Assembly (NCBI GenBank): GCA_030248225.1
Contig: JASANE010005251.1
Location: forward strand, 1-64,000
Direction: 5' to 3'
From: Trileptium ribeirensis
Lineage: Eukaryota > Nematoda > Enoplea > Enoplida > Thoracostomopsidae
Length of the DNA stretch: 64,000 nt
Positions 11,201 through 26,200 of this stretch are shown one piece after another (position 1 is the stretch's first letter; every line of letters starts with the position of its first letter). Below the pieces are notes generated by a model. The model saw only the letters and a list, made by a program, of their open reading frames with translations, was not told the DNA's origin and did no database searches. The position numbers and the translations under genes are program-made.

Positions 11201-14200
11201 ATTAGAAAATTTGTTCCAACATCCTGGGCGGCTGAAAAGTTTGACTTGGGTGTTTTCGGGCATGGGAAACTCATTGCCGGTGTCGGTTTATTAGCAGGAG
11301 CGAAAGCTTTTAAATTCCCGTCTATGTGTGTGTTATGATCGGCCATAACTCGGGAATGATTTCCGATTTTCATGATCTTTTTGGGCTCATTGGAACTGGC
11401 ATGGTCGATTTACGGTACATCCCGAGTATTTTTTGATTTGTGGTGTGGTTCTGGGATCAGGACCAAACTGAGGTTATTTTTATCTTAACTTTTGCGTTTT
11501 TTCTTTGGTTGGTTTTATTTCGTATTAAAATGATATATGCCGGAGCCTGTTTTTTTTTGTTTTTCGATTAAGGCTCCGGTTCTACAGTTATGGGATTTCA
11601 GGTATGGGACCCTCGTGGTTCCTCCACCCAAAATTCGAAAATTTGTTCTGACGTTTTGGGCGGCTGATAAGTTTTATCTGGGGGTTTCGGGCATGGGAAA
11701 CTCATTGCCGGTGCCGGATTTGCTCAGTGTGTCCTATGGTTAAATTGGGTAAGGGGGTATAACGCCCCAAGGTTCGGGGGTCAGAGGTCAAAATGACGGG
11801 TTTTTCACCATATTAGTATCCTTTACAGAAGCAAGCTTATTTTTATCTTAACTTTCAAATTTTTTCCTCTGCTTGGTTTTACTTCATAGTAAAATGATAA
11901 ATGCGGTGCCTCTTTTTTGTTTTTCGATTAAGGCTCAGGTTCTGGAGTTATTGTGTTTGAGGTACGGGTATGGCGCCCCATGGTTACTCGACCTAAAATT
12001 CGAAAATTGTTCTGACGTCTTGGGTGACTGAAAAATTTCACTTGGGGGTTTTCGGCATGGGAAACTCATTGACTGTGTTGGTTTTGCTCTTTGACCCATG
12101 GTTCTATGGGTACGGGGTAACGCGTCCCCATGTTTTGGTTCAGAGGTCGAAATGGTTTTTATTCCGTTGTAGTCTGCTTCACGGAAACAGGATTATTTTT
12201 ATCTTAATTTTCGCATTTTTTCTTTGGTTGGTTTTATTTCATAGTAAAATGATAAATGCCGATGCTTCTTTTTTTTTGTTTTTCGATTAAGGCGCTGGTT
12301 CTGGAGTTATGGGGTTTGAGATATGACACGCTCGTGGTTCCTCGACTTAAAATTCGAAAATTTGTTCTGAAGTCCTGTGCGGCTAAAAAGTTTCACTTGG
12401 GGGTTTTCGGGCATAGGAAACTAGTTGCCGGTGTTGGTTTTGCTCTGTAAGTATGGTTCCATGGGTACGGGGGCATGGTGCCCCATGGTTCCTCGACTTA
12501 AAATTCATAATTTTATTATGACGTCTTGGGAGGTTAATAGCTCACACTTATTGCATGGGAGACTTATTGCCTATGTTAGTTTTGTATGCTTCACAACGCT
12601 CTGCAATCTCGAAAGACTTACTAGTTGATAAAATGCTTAACTGTGATGGGTGTAGTTGTAAGTTAATAAAAGTGTCCATGAATTTGGTTTTTCAATACAT
12701 TACAATTGTTTTCTATAAAAGCATTAAAATGTATTGAAAATGTTCAAAAGTTTGCTTCAACAAAATGAGCTGATGTGATCCATTTTTGCTTTGTATGTGA
12801 TTATCAAGTTACGCTTATAAAATCATACTTGAGTTATTATCGTATTGTGGATTATGTCATAATTCTAGTTTATCATTCCTACCACATTCATTTTATGTCA
12901 GGTGACTGTTTTGCAAGGCCTTAACTGGATTATAACCGACTGCCTTTACTTTTGTAGATGATGTGTAAATAAGCATCTTAGTATTTAATCCAAATCAGTA
13001 GGGCTTAAAAATCTTCTTCCACATAATCAGTGCTTTCACTAAACGAATGATGAGCTTAATCGACCTTCATGCGCTAATATTCTTTTTTTTCGGCGTTGCA
13101 AAATTCAATATGGCTGTTAACGCGTCTCTCACGTCGACTGCATTTTGTAACATATACGTCGCTAGTGTTATGTCGCTAACGGATTCGGGTTGACCAACTG
13201 AGTAATTTGTTTTAGCACAAGTTTCGTACACAGACTCCAGAGTGCAGTAGTGTTCTTAATACTCCTCGAATTTCCCGCTTTGCTTGTTCATCGTTTGCAG
13301 ATAATGATCGTGCTTCCGCTATACGTAACAGAATGGTACGTCGACACGTATAAACTTAATTTCATTACATATAAACGTTGAAAATATTACACCGGCAACG
13401 TAAACGAATATAATAAAGAATGTTTAATGTTTTATTTGTCGTAGTATTTTCTCAGTGTTTTGGAAAATGTGATTTTACATTTTTATCGAGCACCGCTCCT
13501 GTAAAAATTCTATTTGCTGGACGACTTGGCTTTTCATTACAATGAAAATTTGTTATTTCTTCAGGTAAATTGTCCGGATTGTGCCCACGATAAGCTTCAA
13601 ATCTAATTTCGGAACTCTTTCGGGAGTGTCCAAATATGTATTCATATATTCATTGAAATAGGTCTTTGCAATATAACAGTGTAAATATGTTTCGTTTTCT
13701 TCATAGTTTCTGAGTGGTTGTTCTATCTATTTGGCAATGAAGGGTTCTGTATATACGATTACATTTTGTTGTTCTGGCTATTCGTAACCACACTCGATGC
13801 TCAGTAATGTTAAATTTATTATTGTAGGGATCATAAGACATAAACCTTTCGCTGGATTGCAAACCAATTCACAAACCGTATTAACCGCATTTTTGTCTAT
13901 ATGCGCAATTTCATAGGATCCGAATCGGATGATGCGTTGCTAAAACGCACGTGCTCTACATGCATAGACACACGAGGTACTGTATACGAAGAAGATACCG
14001 TATCGGATCTATTGAAATATGACAAGTCGGATCAGATCGGACGCAAGGTTTACGCGTCTGTAGCCGCGTAGTAGGAGAAATAACCTCAACAGGAGCTTTT
14101 AAAGTGCCAATTCTATTACGCTATAGATTATAGATAGTGAATTCGTAGATGCTCGACAACAGAAACAGGTGAATTTGCACAATAGGCTAATAGCCTATAG

Positions 14201-17200
14201 TGAGCAATGCAAAAACATAGAATAATATAAATTTACCTATAAATCAAATAGCGCCGAGAGATTACCAAAGAGTAAAATAAATAAAAATATACATTGGATT
14301 TATTAACAAATCATATGTTTAAAAAATGGAATTGGACGTTTTCTAGGTTTACTTTCATAAAACACCAATTTTTTTCGTAAATTATTACTGCTCTTTACTG
14401 GTGATATCCTCATTATAAAATACAATATAACGAATGTAACTGTGTTTACTAACAGGCTTTAAATGTATATGCATCTATATTATGCCCAGCGCTACACATG
14501 CAATAAACAAGAAACACTAATATTTTCATTTTTGGTTATGGCCCCGATTGTGTTTTGGCATTAGTATTAATTCTTGTGGATTACTCTTTACGCAGATAAT
14601 GAGTTGATTGCATTGAAAGTTTTTGTTGCTGTGGTCATCCGCGCCTCTTCTGCATTTCCGGCCAGAGTTGGTTGGTAGCTAAGTTTATTTTAGCAGAAGA
14701 CGAAACAGAAATGTCCCTTATGTAACACCAAGCACTAAAAATGGATTTGACTTGGTCATCATTTTTATTTTGCGGTGGGGTTGGAAATGTACTCTATATT
14801 ATGTGCCACATCGTGAAATTTTATTAAGGCACAATCTTGTTTTAGGACGACCTCGGCATGGAAACTCCTGCTAAGGCGACACGTTCTAAAAAATCACTGG
14901 CCGGTGTACCATTTGAACGATTTGAAGCTTCATTATACACAGTTGACCCGGACATTTGTAGACTTGATTTATACGACAAACCTGACGAAATCGAAAAAGA
15001 ATGGTTGGACTTTTGTCAGTCGCTCGCACGGTTTGATGAGTCATCAGAAAGCAAGGCTGGTATCGTCTTAGTAGTTATATGTTAAAACAAGTTTGCTGGG
15101 CCAAATGTCCTCACAGTAACGTCAGCGCGAAATATGCTTTAAACTACAGTTTCTTGTTAAAGTTTTATTTCATACCCATTGCCATGAACGCTTCAGAAAA
15201 AAATTTATTCCAAGTTGTATTATACACCAAGTTCAATATGAAGTTCAATGTGAAGTTCATTTTGAGTTATGTTTAAACATTCAATAATCTGGAAAATTAC
15301 ACAAACCATTATCAAAAAACTTAAAAATAATTTTGAGAAAGAGTTGGGCTGAACATCTGCTTTGGAGAAACTTGGCCTGTTTTCAAGAGTCGAGTCAGTG
15401 GCTGTTATTTTTCTTTCATAAAAATTACCAGTTCCTCAAACCTTTTAATGGTACTGAAAAATGAACCATTTTGCGATTGCAAACGCAAAGTGTTTTTCTA
15501 CGCTGCGCGTTCTTTTTGATATGTACTAATAATGTTGCTTATGTAGTTGATATGGAAACAAATAGAAAGCTCATTTAGTTGCCTCTGACATAATTTCCGA
15601 AAGCAAAACACTGCATAACGTAATCCTGGCAACGTCTTTGTTTGCAGTAGTACATTTTATTTTAGGATGTAACGATCTCAGTGTATCTGCCGTTGAAGAT
15701 GATGAAGAAAACGATCCCGAGTATAATTACATGGAGGACTTAACTGCACCTGACTTTCTGTCAGGTCGACATAAAGACGCTTACGAATATCGAGATGATC
15801 GAGCAACAAAAGTCACAAGTATATTATATCATCGCAGTATTTGTTTTCACAATTATACTCGTGTCCAAATTTGCTCTTACATTTTGTCGGTGTGGCTTCT
15901 AAGCTCTCATAACACAATTTTAGCTTGTTTTTTGATCGTTCGAAAGAAATGTGTGTCATGCTTCGTTAACCAGGCTTCACTTTAGAACTTATTTCATATT
16001 CATTAATAATTAAAAACATGTTTTAGTAATTTTATTATTTCAGCTTGCCCAATATTGTATGAGCTTGGAGTCAACTTTAAAATTCATTTCGATGTGTGGT
16101 CTAATTTCTGGTTAAAGTGCTCAGTTGGTGCAAAAGAGATTAACATTTCTGATTAAGATATTGAGGTGAAGCTAGGATAGGGTTGTACACTCTTATGTAA
16201 CTTAGGAAGACAAGACTGAAATTTAAGTTAAATTTTTTATCAGATTTCAGTACAGAAATTTCATAACTCAGTTATTCTTTCCACAATTGTGTTTAAAATA
16301 TTAGGATATTTCGACATATTCCAACTTTTCGTAGTCAAACGGATGCTGCCAGAATGGTAGCTATGATGCGTGTCGTTCTGACTCTGTCCACTTCTGATTC
16401 GGCGGAAAATTTCGTGTCTTTTTAGCAACTTAATAAGATGAAACTGATTTAGAGATCTGTGTTAGTTGGTTTTTTGCTAATCATATTAGAGAATGTGAGG
16501 TCAGCACGTAATTTTATTTTGGAATATAATTGAATTCCGAGTTAGTGAGTGAAATGACCGAAATGAAGAACTGTTACTAGTCGTGACGGTGGTGAAATTT
16601 GACAATGCCCGTTATTGGGTATTTTAGGATGACAAGCATAATCAACTTTGGCTGGGCGGATTGATTCTCGCTGTAGCTCATTTGAAAGCATGACATCTTT
16701 ATTTGTGCTGTTTACAGTGTTCCCGCGCAACAGGGGAAACAGTGAAAACTGCTATTTTTACAGGGAAAACAGGGAATTGTGTCATTTTGAAACAGGGAAA
16801 AGTTTGGAATTCTAAAATTAAATTTAACCAGCCTTTTTTGTGAGAATTAACGGCCTAATTCGGTTCCGTTTTTTATTTTAGGTTCCATTTATCTCTTGAA
16901 TCGGTTTTGTCACTTCGGCTCTTGCATATCCAAACACCAAAATGTTGATATTAATTAAATAACTTTAACATTATTAATTATGATTTAACATAATTTCGGC
17001 TTAAATTGGGACTTGTTACCTAATGCTCAAGAATTCAGCACATCTGGTGTTCCGAGTGCTTCTATCGTGACTCCTCATTGTCGAAAATCCCGATTTAATG
17101 TCAGCTTGAAACAGGGATTTTGGACCCTGAATGCAGGGAAAAACAGGGAAAATGGTACCTCGAATTCCGCGGAAACCCTGTGTTTAGCTAGGCGCGAAGT

Positions 17201-20200
17201 TCGATTCGAAAATCTTTTCTCGAAAAGCGGACCAAAGGCTCTGGTCGGGTCCCAAAGAGGTCCAAAAATCGCTTTACTTATAGCTCGGCAACCGGTGGTG
17301 TAGATATCTGAGTGAAATTGGATTTTTGTCATTTCGTAGAGCAAGTAATCCTATATAAGACTGTGTATAATGCTTTGTTACGTCATTCTCTTAAAATTAG
17401 AATGTAATATTTGGGGCTTTATTTATTTCGCTTAAGATGTAAAATTTTAGAAGCAAAACGCTTTCTAAAATTGGCCCATGGAATTTGCTATTTTTTTGGT
17501 CATTTTTGGGTGCAAATGCCAACTTTAATTTAAAAATGCGCACAAAATTGCTCAGTATAATCTTCACAGCAACTAGAAAAATATTGCGGTTCAGGTGGAA
17601 TAATACTTTCTCAGGTAAATTTTTCCTAATTACTCGACCAAAACAGGGAATTTTCATCTGTTGGAGTAACGGATATGTCAAATGTTACATATTTTGGCGA
17701 AAAACTTCCTATTTTTTCATACGTAGCTGAAAATTACGAAAAATTTTCTTTATTTGGTAAACATAATTTTACGTTTTCTGAAATGTGTCACTAAAGTCAA
17801 TAACACAACGTTCTTTTCACATACCCCGTGATATACTTAAAATGCTCCGCGTACCATCTTTTTTAATCATTAGCGATTGGCGATGGTTTATTATACTTTC
17901 GTGTACCAAGCATACGTCAAAATTTATGAGATCACATAAAATTTGTATTTCGCGCCACGCGTCGAAAACTTTAACAAAAAACATTGAAATATTGACCAAT
18001 TAATGAATAGTTTTAAAACATTAAGTAATCGGGTAACAACAGTTTGACATTTAATGTTAAAAATTTAAATATTCGTATGGAACAAATATACCACCGTTTA
18101 GGGGTTTAAAATCTTTACACCACATCTGATGTTTGCCTACACGTATTTTATTAATATCACCAATATGTTAGCGCAACGAAAAATGCGGAAAGCAAGTTGC
18201 CACGTTGTGAGTTATGTAACGTAATCGTGGTAAAACAACAAATGTGTACATAGCATTATGCAAAAATGGTAAACTTCACCAGTTTGCAATCAGTCGCTCT
18301 ACGTTCGCGAATGAAAACTTTTAATTTGAGAGTAGTTCTGCAACGACCACTTTTTTGTCTAAGTTCGTTTTGTACATGGTGCCAAAAGAGTGTTGTAGGA
18401 GGCGCAACTTAAGTTTATTCTTGCATTATCCAGCCGTAGCAGTTACGGCGGTTTTATGTGGCTTTGAATAAAGAAGTCTTGCCTAATCATTCGGTAACGA
18501 ACATATCATCTTGGCAGCGCATCATGTAGCATTTTAGTAGTGTAAAACTTAGTCATACATAGAAAGGTCATTGTAGTTTAAAGATAATAAAACTCCATTT
18601 GAGTTGTCTTTACAACATACGTCCTCAGAATGTTGTAAAAATTATCGGAGGAAATTGCCTCAAGTGTTTGGTGTTCATTAAACGAGATTAGTGCACATAA
18701 AAATGTACCATACATATAGCCTGCAATTATTCATGGCATCGTTGAAAAGAGGCGGACTTCATATCAAAATCATATGCTGTGGAGTAGTTTAGCAATTAGA
18801 CTATATTGTGCTATTTTCGAACTGACTATAAAAATTTCACAGATAGGATACTGAAGTCAAGTCTTCTATAAATCATCGATCAATCTACACCCTTTTAGTG
18901 TTTCAGCGAAAGGATGGTTATTCGTGTTTCGTCACATTACAAGGTTAATAATGTTAGCTCATTACAAAAACTAATTCACTCGGGTAATCTATACTTTACG
19001 ATACATAATTATTTTTAACCAAAATCGAGTATTAATATATTTGATAAATTATCGGAATTTGTGATTATGTTTAATATTATATAATCAATATATAATTATG
19101 GAATCTTTTTTCGGTTTACTTCTTGGGAGATGTCGTTGGGGATGCCCACCAAAGAGTCTTGCAGGACATCGACTGCAGATAAGGGAAACTTTTTGGGAGT
19201 CAGCTACTCACTTCCCAAAGGGCTTTGTGATAGTTCATATCCCTGAGAAACTTATTGGCAGGTGCTTCTCCCGAAGAACCCCTAACCCAAAACTTTCATG
19301 TCATTGTACATGATAGTGTGTATAAGTATGTCAGAATGATATGTACTCGTTTAGACGAAATATTTTAAAATGAACTTTCGCTGAATTTTTAGGACTAAGC
19401 AAATATGAAGCGAATTCACTAAACACACTGTAAAATTAAAATTTTATTTATTAATAAATGTACAAAATTTTACGAAAATTTCACCGCAGAACGTTTTAAC
19501 TACATCGATGTCGCAATTTATAGACATTGAGTTGAAGTTCAAAGTTTCCAAAATAATATCGCTATTTGTGTTATAGCTTCCATGTTAACTGATTTTTATT
19601 GCTGTGTACGTTTCAGTTTTAAGTACAATCTAAATTTGTTGTTTTCCAGAGGGCGAAGTATTGGACCTAATTGATGATTTACTGAATGACTATGATATAC
19701 CACTACCCTCCGAAGTTACTCACGATCCGGTGCAATATTCCGGAAGTGATGCAGAATCTGAAGAGGATGATAGCTTCTGCAATATATCGAGCTCAAAATT
19801 TGTTGGGACTCAAAATCTGCAACAAACCCAGCCATCAGCGTAGGTTTATTTTGTAGTTAACTTGTGTCTTTTTGAATTCTAATTTGGTATTGCGTAAGAG
19901 CTAAGTGCTAGATTAAGATAAAAAGTATAAAATTGCATATCACGGCACTATATAATAAATTAAACGTGAATAATATTGGAATATATAATGTAGATTTAAC
20001 GATTTTTCACAGCATTTTGAAAAAAGTCAATACATCTGTGTTTTACAACCTGGCAGTACATTTTTATGCACCTGGCTTTCCCACGGATGGAACGGGTCAA
20101 CTGTTTTGGGCGCACCCAGGTGACCCCAATTCGGATTCTAGGCACTTTTCTGTGCTACGCATTAAAATGCTGCCGAATTTCTTTACGGCTAAAAAATTAT

Positions 20201-23200
20201 TTTGTGTAGCGAAATTTATCCGTAATATTTCCCATGCAGTCAAAAATCCATAAAATGTAGTGAGTAGTTAAGGTACGGTATATGGTTTATATTAATTCGA
20301 AATGTATTCGCTGTGAACCAGTGATTTACAGTGTTTTACCATATTTTCTAGTTTCCCTATTTGTTTAGGGAGAACCAAATTCTACACCCTTATTTCGATC
20401 AGAAAACCTTGGTTCGTTCCCTCAGGTGGTTTTGGAAGGCTAGCACAATATGATATTACGCGTTAGCAATTGACGAAATCCCAACTACCGTCGCATTAAG
20501 TAAAACGTTCCGCCCAATGCATTATTAACCACGAAATTATAGGCTAACACCATGAAATAACCCGATACTTCCGCAAACACAACCGGGTATATTTATGCCA
20601 TTGTTCTTGGTTCTACTGTTTCTATAAAATTTCCGAGTCTGTTTAAACATAACAATACATAAGTCTAGTTCTTTTGCGGGATTTGGAACACTAATGGCGA
20701 TTTGCATTGTTGTTACTTTTTGATCGAATGTTATCTTCAGCAGCCACAAAGGTTAATTCCGTGGTAACTATTATTGAGCGGAGCTCGGCGAAGCCGAGCG
20801 AAGCGTTTTTGTTTTCTGTCTGGGAGTAAAAAGGTCGATGTCCGTTCCTTCGTTCGTTCGTTCGGTCCGACGGATCTCAAGAACCACTGAACCGATTTTA
20901 AAGAACTTTTTTGTTTGAAAGCCTATGGTGTCAGAGTGTGCACCTGATATTTGGGATTAAAAAATTTTGAGTGGTTAATTAGTAATTAGCTAATTAGTTA
21001 AGCTTATGCAGCTAAAATAGAGAATTTTGCAATATTTGTGTTATTTATTGAAATAGAATCTTTTCGATCAAACCATTATAGGGTTTTTTGGGTCGAAGAA
21101 TTCAAATATAATATTTTTACCAAGGATAAAGCCCTATGCGATGTAGTTATTTGAAGAACATAAAATTGAGTACATTCGTAATGCCACAGCCCAAGCTCCG
21201 CTCACAAATGTAGGTCCACTACCGACTAATAATACATGGAAATAGCACACATGTGTTTCTCAACATACCGTCAAAGATTGAACATGATGACGATAATGAT
21301 GAGCAAGCGAGTTTCAACCTACTGATTAGTTTAATTTAATTATGCGTAATTTACAGCAAGAACAATTGATGACCAAATAATTTGCTGGGGATTAACTAAT
21401 TGCTGGTTTTAATTAAGGAATAACAAACCACAGGTCAGCGCTCGACACTATGTCGGTTTCTGTTTATGATCTTGCAGACATGTTCAGCATATCAAAAAAT
21501 CCAAAAAGCTTATTTTTGGAAGCCTTGATTAAAGGTAGAGCTTTAGCGTGAACAATATGTCCTGCCACCCTAATATTATAGTTTTGAGGGCAGGATTTAC
21601 AGATCTATATTAATTGAGCGGAGCGAAGCGAAACGTTTTTATTTTCTGTCTGGGAGTAAAAAGGTCGATGTCCGTCCGTTCGTTAGTTCGTTCGTTCGGT
21701 TCGACGGATCTCAAGAACCACTGAACCGATTTTAAAAAACTTTTTTGTTTCAAAGTCTATAATGTCAGAGTGTGCACCTGATATTTGGGATTAAAAATTT
21801 TGAATGGTTAATAAGTAATTAGCTAATTAGTTCAGCTTATGCTGCTAAAATAGAGAATTTTGCAATATTTGTGTTATTTATTGGAATAGAATCGCTTCGA
21901 TCAAACCATTATAGGTTTTTTGGGTCGAAGAATTCAAATATAATATTTTACCAATGATAATGCCCTATGCAATGTAGTTATTTGAAGAACTTAAAATTGA
22001 GTACATTCGTAATGCCACAGTGATACGTGTGTCACCTAACAGGAACTGAAATTCGCTGAAAATAGGAATTTTGCCACAAAACTGGAACACCGGATCCCCT
22101 GGAAAAATGTTAAAAAATATAACTAGACAAGGCCCTCATGTCCTCAGGTATCTTATGGTATATAATTTAGAGATTTCACCTTAGCTGCTAATTTTGTGCA
22201 AGTGATACCCAAAATCCTAAGTCAAACAATTTTCAATTTTAATGATGTATCAACAGTTCTCGTTCACGAACAAATGCTTGTGCAGTCAAATGTATGATCA
22301 CTTACACGCAGAACCTAAGTATCATTGTACTAAAGGTCAGTTCAACAAAATCGGTTAATCTACACAATTTCTTGTAAATAATATTGTGATGTATACATAA
22401 CGTAAAATGGCCAAAAACATGATTTAACAGTTGAAATTGGACAATGTTTAGATTTGTAAATACATATCTACATCGAGATCGCGAGAAAACATCAAGAGAA
22501 ACATTTTGAGCCTTGGTGAAACCACCCGTTACTGAGTTATAACGATTAAAAAGCTACGTCGTGAATTATTTGCTTTAGCAATGTAATCTTTACAAATGAT
22601 ATGAGGCTGTACTGCCTACTGCACTTGAGAATGCTGTGTAATTGAATGTTTTTGCAGTTGGCCATGCGGATATGTCGTATGTCATTTGTACTTTTTTTCT
22701 CCCAGCTACTGTAATCAGAACTTTGCTGACATCCGGTAAATACGTACTATGTGATTGTTCTGTTCCAGGTGTAAAGTTTCGTACTCTTATTGACGATTAA
22801 ATTTTATGAAAAATATCGTGAATATAGGATTGCACAGCGGAAGAGTGGGCTGACCACTGAATTCGCAACTTTTGAGAAATCGAATGCAACTTGATAACAA
22901 CTAGTCGCACGCGAATACACAACATGGTGTATTTTCCAATTCGTAGCTACGGATACAGTAATAATCTCGTTTCTTTGTTATCACCGGTTTCCGGTTGTTG
23001 GCAATTTTCAGAACTTAGTGAAACGTGGTGATTGTGTTGTAGGGGTGAAATATTTTAAATTCCGTCTCTGTGTGCGTGATCGGCCGTAACGTAGGAACGA
23101 CTTAACAACCGATTTTCATGATCATAGGCTCATTCGAAACGGGATAGCCGATTTACCCGTGTACATCCCCTAGCGTTTTTGATTTGGGGTCTGGTTCCGG

Positions 23201-26200
23201 GTAAGGATCAAAATGTGGGTTTTTGTCCCATTTTACCCCATTTAGTACCCTTCACAGGTTACTTTTATCTGAACTTTTGAATTTTTCTCTGGTTGGTTTT
23301 ATTTCATAGTGTAATAAAATCGACGTGACGCTGCTGCATTACGCACTTCCCTAACGTAATGCCCATACGACCCCGGCTATCGTGACTTCAAGGGCGGACC
23401 TGATGGGTTTCCATTGCTCGAATTTCCTTTCCCACGCGAGTCAGGCCCAAGAAATGACGGAGCTTAGCAAGCCGCAGGAGCGCTTCACAGGATGTGTTCT
23501 GATCCTGCCGGACGGGTTGCGCACGTAGTCTACGAGGTACTACCTTTGAGGTCCCCGATTTGTCGGCTCCGTCACCTGCTCACATGCCAAAGAGACCGTA
23601 CCACTATTCCCTATCCACGTCAAACCCGGGAAGTGTCAAATTTTAAGTATTTGGGCTCAATCGAAATTGATTTGGACTTTCTCGAAACAGTTAGTTCGTT
23701 TTATTTTAGCCAGTGGCCCCACTAGGGTCCGACAAATCCCTAGACGTTTAACGTCGGATCCGCGCGTATCTAACTTTCCTACTTTGGGTGCTCAGCGTGA
23801 GTTTTAAAATTTTGTCCTAATGAGTCGCACCAGTCGTACATATACAACAACAATAAATAACAAACTTGTTCGTAATCGGCGAGTCACGCTAAGGTTTGCT
23901 TCTTCGATGCGCGTGTCAAACCTGAACGTGGGTCGTCGATTTGCGGTGACGGATTTCAAACCCCTTCAGTTCCTATCGCTACAACGGGTCAACAAAACAC
24001 TTGAACAATTTGGGTTTTCAGTGAACATTTATTGATGAGTGGCACAAAAATTATGGGTAAACGGACAGATACATATTGAACGGGCAAGTACAATAAGCGT
24101 CAGGTCACAATTATGGCACGCTAATACATAATGAGCAGAGCTTCAGTTGGGGAGTGTTGCGGAGTCATCGCCTTTTTCACGGAACTCTCACAGCTGAGTC
24201 AAAACACGGCGTGTACTGTGAAGCCTTATCTCATGACAGCTGCGCTTACCTTACTCATGAAAAACAGTAGTGGGTCAAGTTAAAATCAGTACTGGTGGGT
24301 GCTGCGGTTAGTTATCGACATAATAAAGGCGCCATCGAAATAACTATTTGCTCGGTGCTATGCTTGCCGACAGGAAGGGAACTCCGACACAACGATAGGT
24401 TCAGGTAAGCGAAAGGCGGAAACGAGGCGGGGTATACGGGGATGAGCGTGCAACGGGACGTTTGCGAGACTTCATCTTGCTCATGCAAATCACAAAACTA
24501 TGGTACGTAATGATCGGTTACTTATTTTCGCAGTTAGTAGCGATGAGGTTAACCTACGACAACATAACACAACAATGGATACAACAATGCATAAGGATAC
24601 CATGACAAGAGTACGGAATATTCCTCGGTACGACTCCTGAATTCTATGATGCGACAGCGGTGCGGTACAAAGTTTTCTTTCCTACTCGCATACATACATA
24701 CGTATTTGGAGTGACCATGTAAAGCTTGTTATGAAATGTCCAAATACGCTACATAATTTTGATTCTCGTTCCCTATTAGATTACTCCACGAACACAATAG
24801 AATTGAGGCCCTAATTGTCATAAATCTTTGATCCAGGTCACTACAAGAACAGACGTTGCAAATACACCAACTTGAGTTATAACAACAGAAAAAGGAACGA
24901 TTAGGCGGACTTGCCTTTCGAACAACTTGTGGGTCCCGGTAGACTGAAGTCGGGACTGAATTTCGAGCTTTTCCTAATACAAATTTGGTTCCATTTACCA
25001 TGCGGGTTGTACCTCGGGTTGTAGTTAGGACGAGTAAAATTAGTGACGGGGTCTCGTAGGCCGTCGGCACTACTCTAAGGGTACGAAAACCTACGTTATT
25101 TTAGTTTGACGAAACGTTCGAACATGAGCTATATTTAGTACCAAAATTTAAATATTATTTCGAGCGATTTCTGCTCGACGAAGCGAGGCAGTAAACGGAG
25201 GGCCCGGTTGTTAGGACAACCGTAGCCAATTTTCTAACTTAATCCTACTGGATTTGTCTCCTTAAATTGTTTGGTTCGCAGTCTTCGAGCCAAATTTGGA
25301 GCACAGTTTGATTGGGTCTGAGGGGGTCTTTTGCCTTCTAATAACTTCTCAATTTGGCGGTATTTCTCAGTGCAATTTACCCAGTGGGTTGGACTCGATC
25401 TTACGTGTCGATTTTCTAGGACCGGGTCAACGGTCCTCACAAAAATGGTCGCTCGGGCCGAGACCCGATAGACCCGAGGTCGCATTTAGCGACATCGATA
25501 ATCTTGAAACTTAAAATGTTTTCACTGTTGATTTAACTTATCAACACTGGGGAAGATAATATTTTCCCTTGCCTAACCTAAATATGTGGAAAAGCAAGAC
25601 CAAAATAGACTTGCGAAAACAGTCTAATTTGTGAAATTGAAATTGCAATCCGAGCGACGGTTGTGCGGGTCAGATTTGGATCGCCTATAACTTTTAAACG
25701 GGCCACGGCTTTGCCGGGTTCAATAGCTTAAATGAAAGGCCTAAAGGGCCTCTATATATACGAGAAAAATCATTAAATTTCCTGGAACAAATATCGGGTT
25801 ATTGACGTGTAAATTTGGGTAAAAACGGATCACTATCGGGCCGTCGGGTTTGTAATTCCGACATGATAAAGTTAAATTTTATGATACTATCTAAAAGTAG
25901 ACATACTTGCGAAGAAACTGCGAGAGTTTCACTAAGATCCCTGAAGGGAATCCTGAAATATTAAAATTTTAACCACGTATTCACATTTTAACAGGGTCAG
26001 GCCATTTCCGGCCATCGGGTTCGTTATTCCAACCCGGTAATGTTGGGTTTCAGAACGGTGTCCAATTGCGGACATCCCAACGAAGAAACAGCGAAAGTTT
26101 CAGCAAAATTCCGGGAGAGGTTCTTAAAATATTTTACTTTTAGTCTCGATTTCACCTTTTGGTGGGGTTAGATCCTTCAGGGTCGTCGGTTTGGGATGTT

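Noticed and set aside
11112..12737. Series of open frames with repeated motifs such as LGVFGMGNSLPV
   Set aside because: They are echoes of the family X DNA repeat in successive copies and are interrupted in each.
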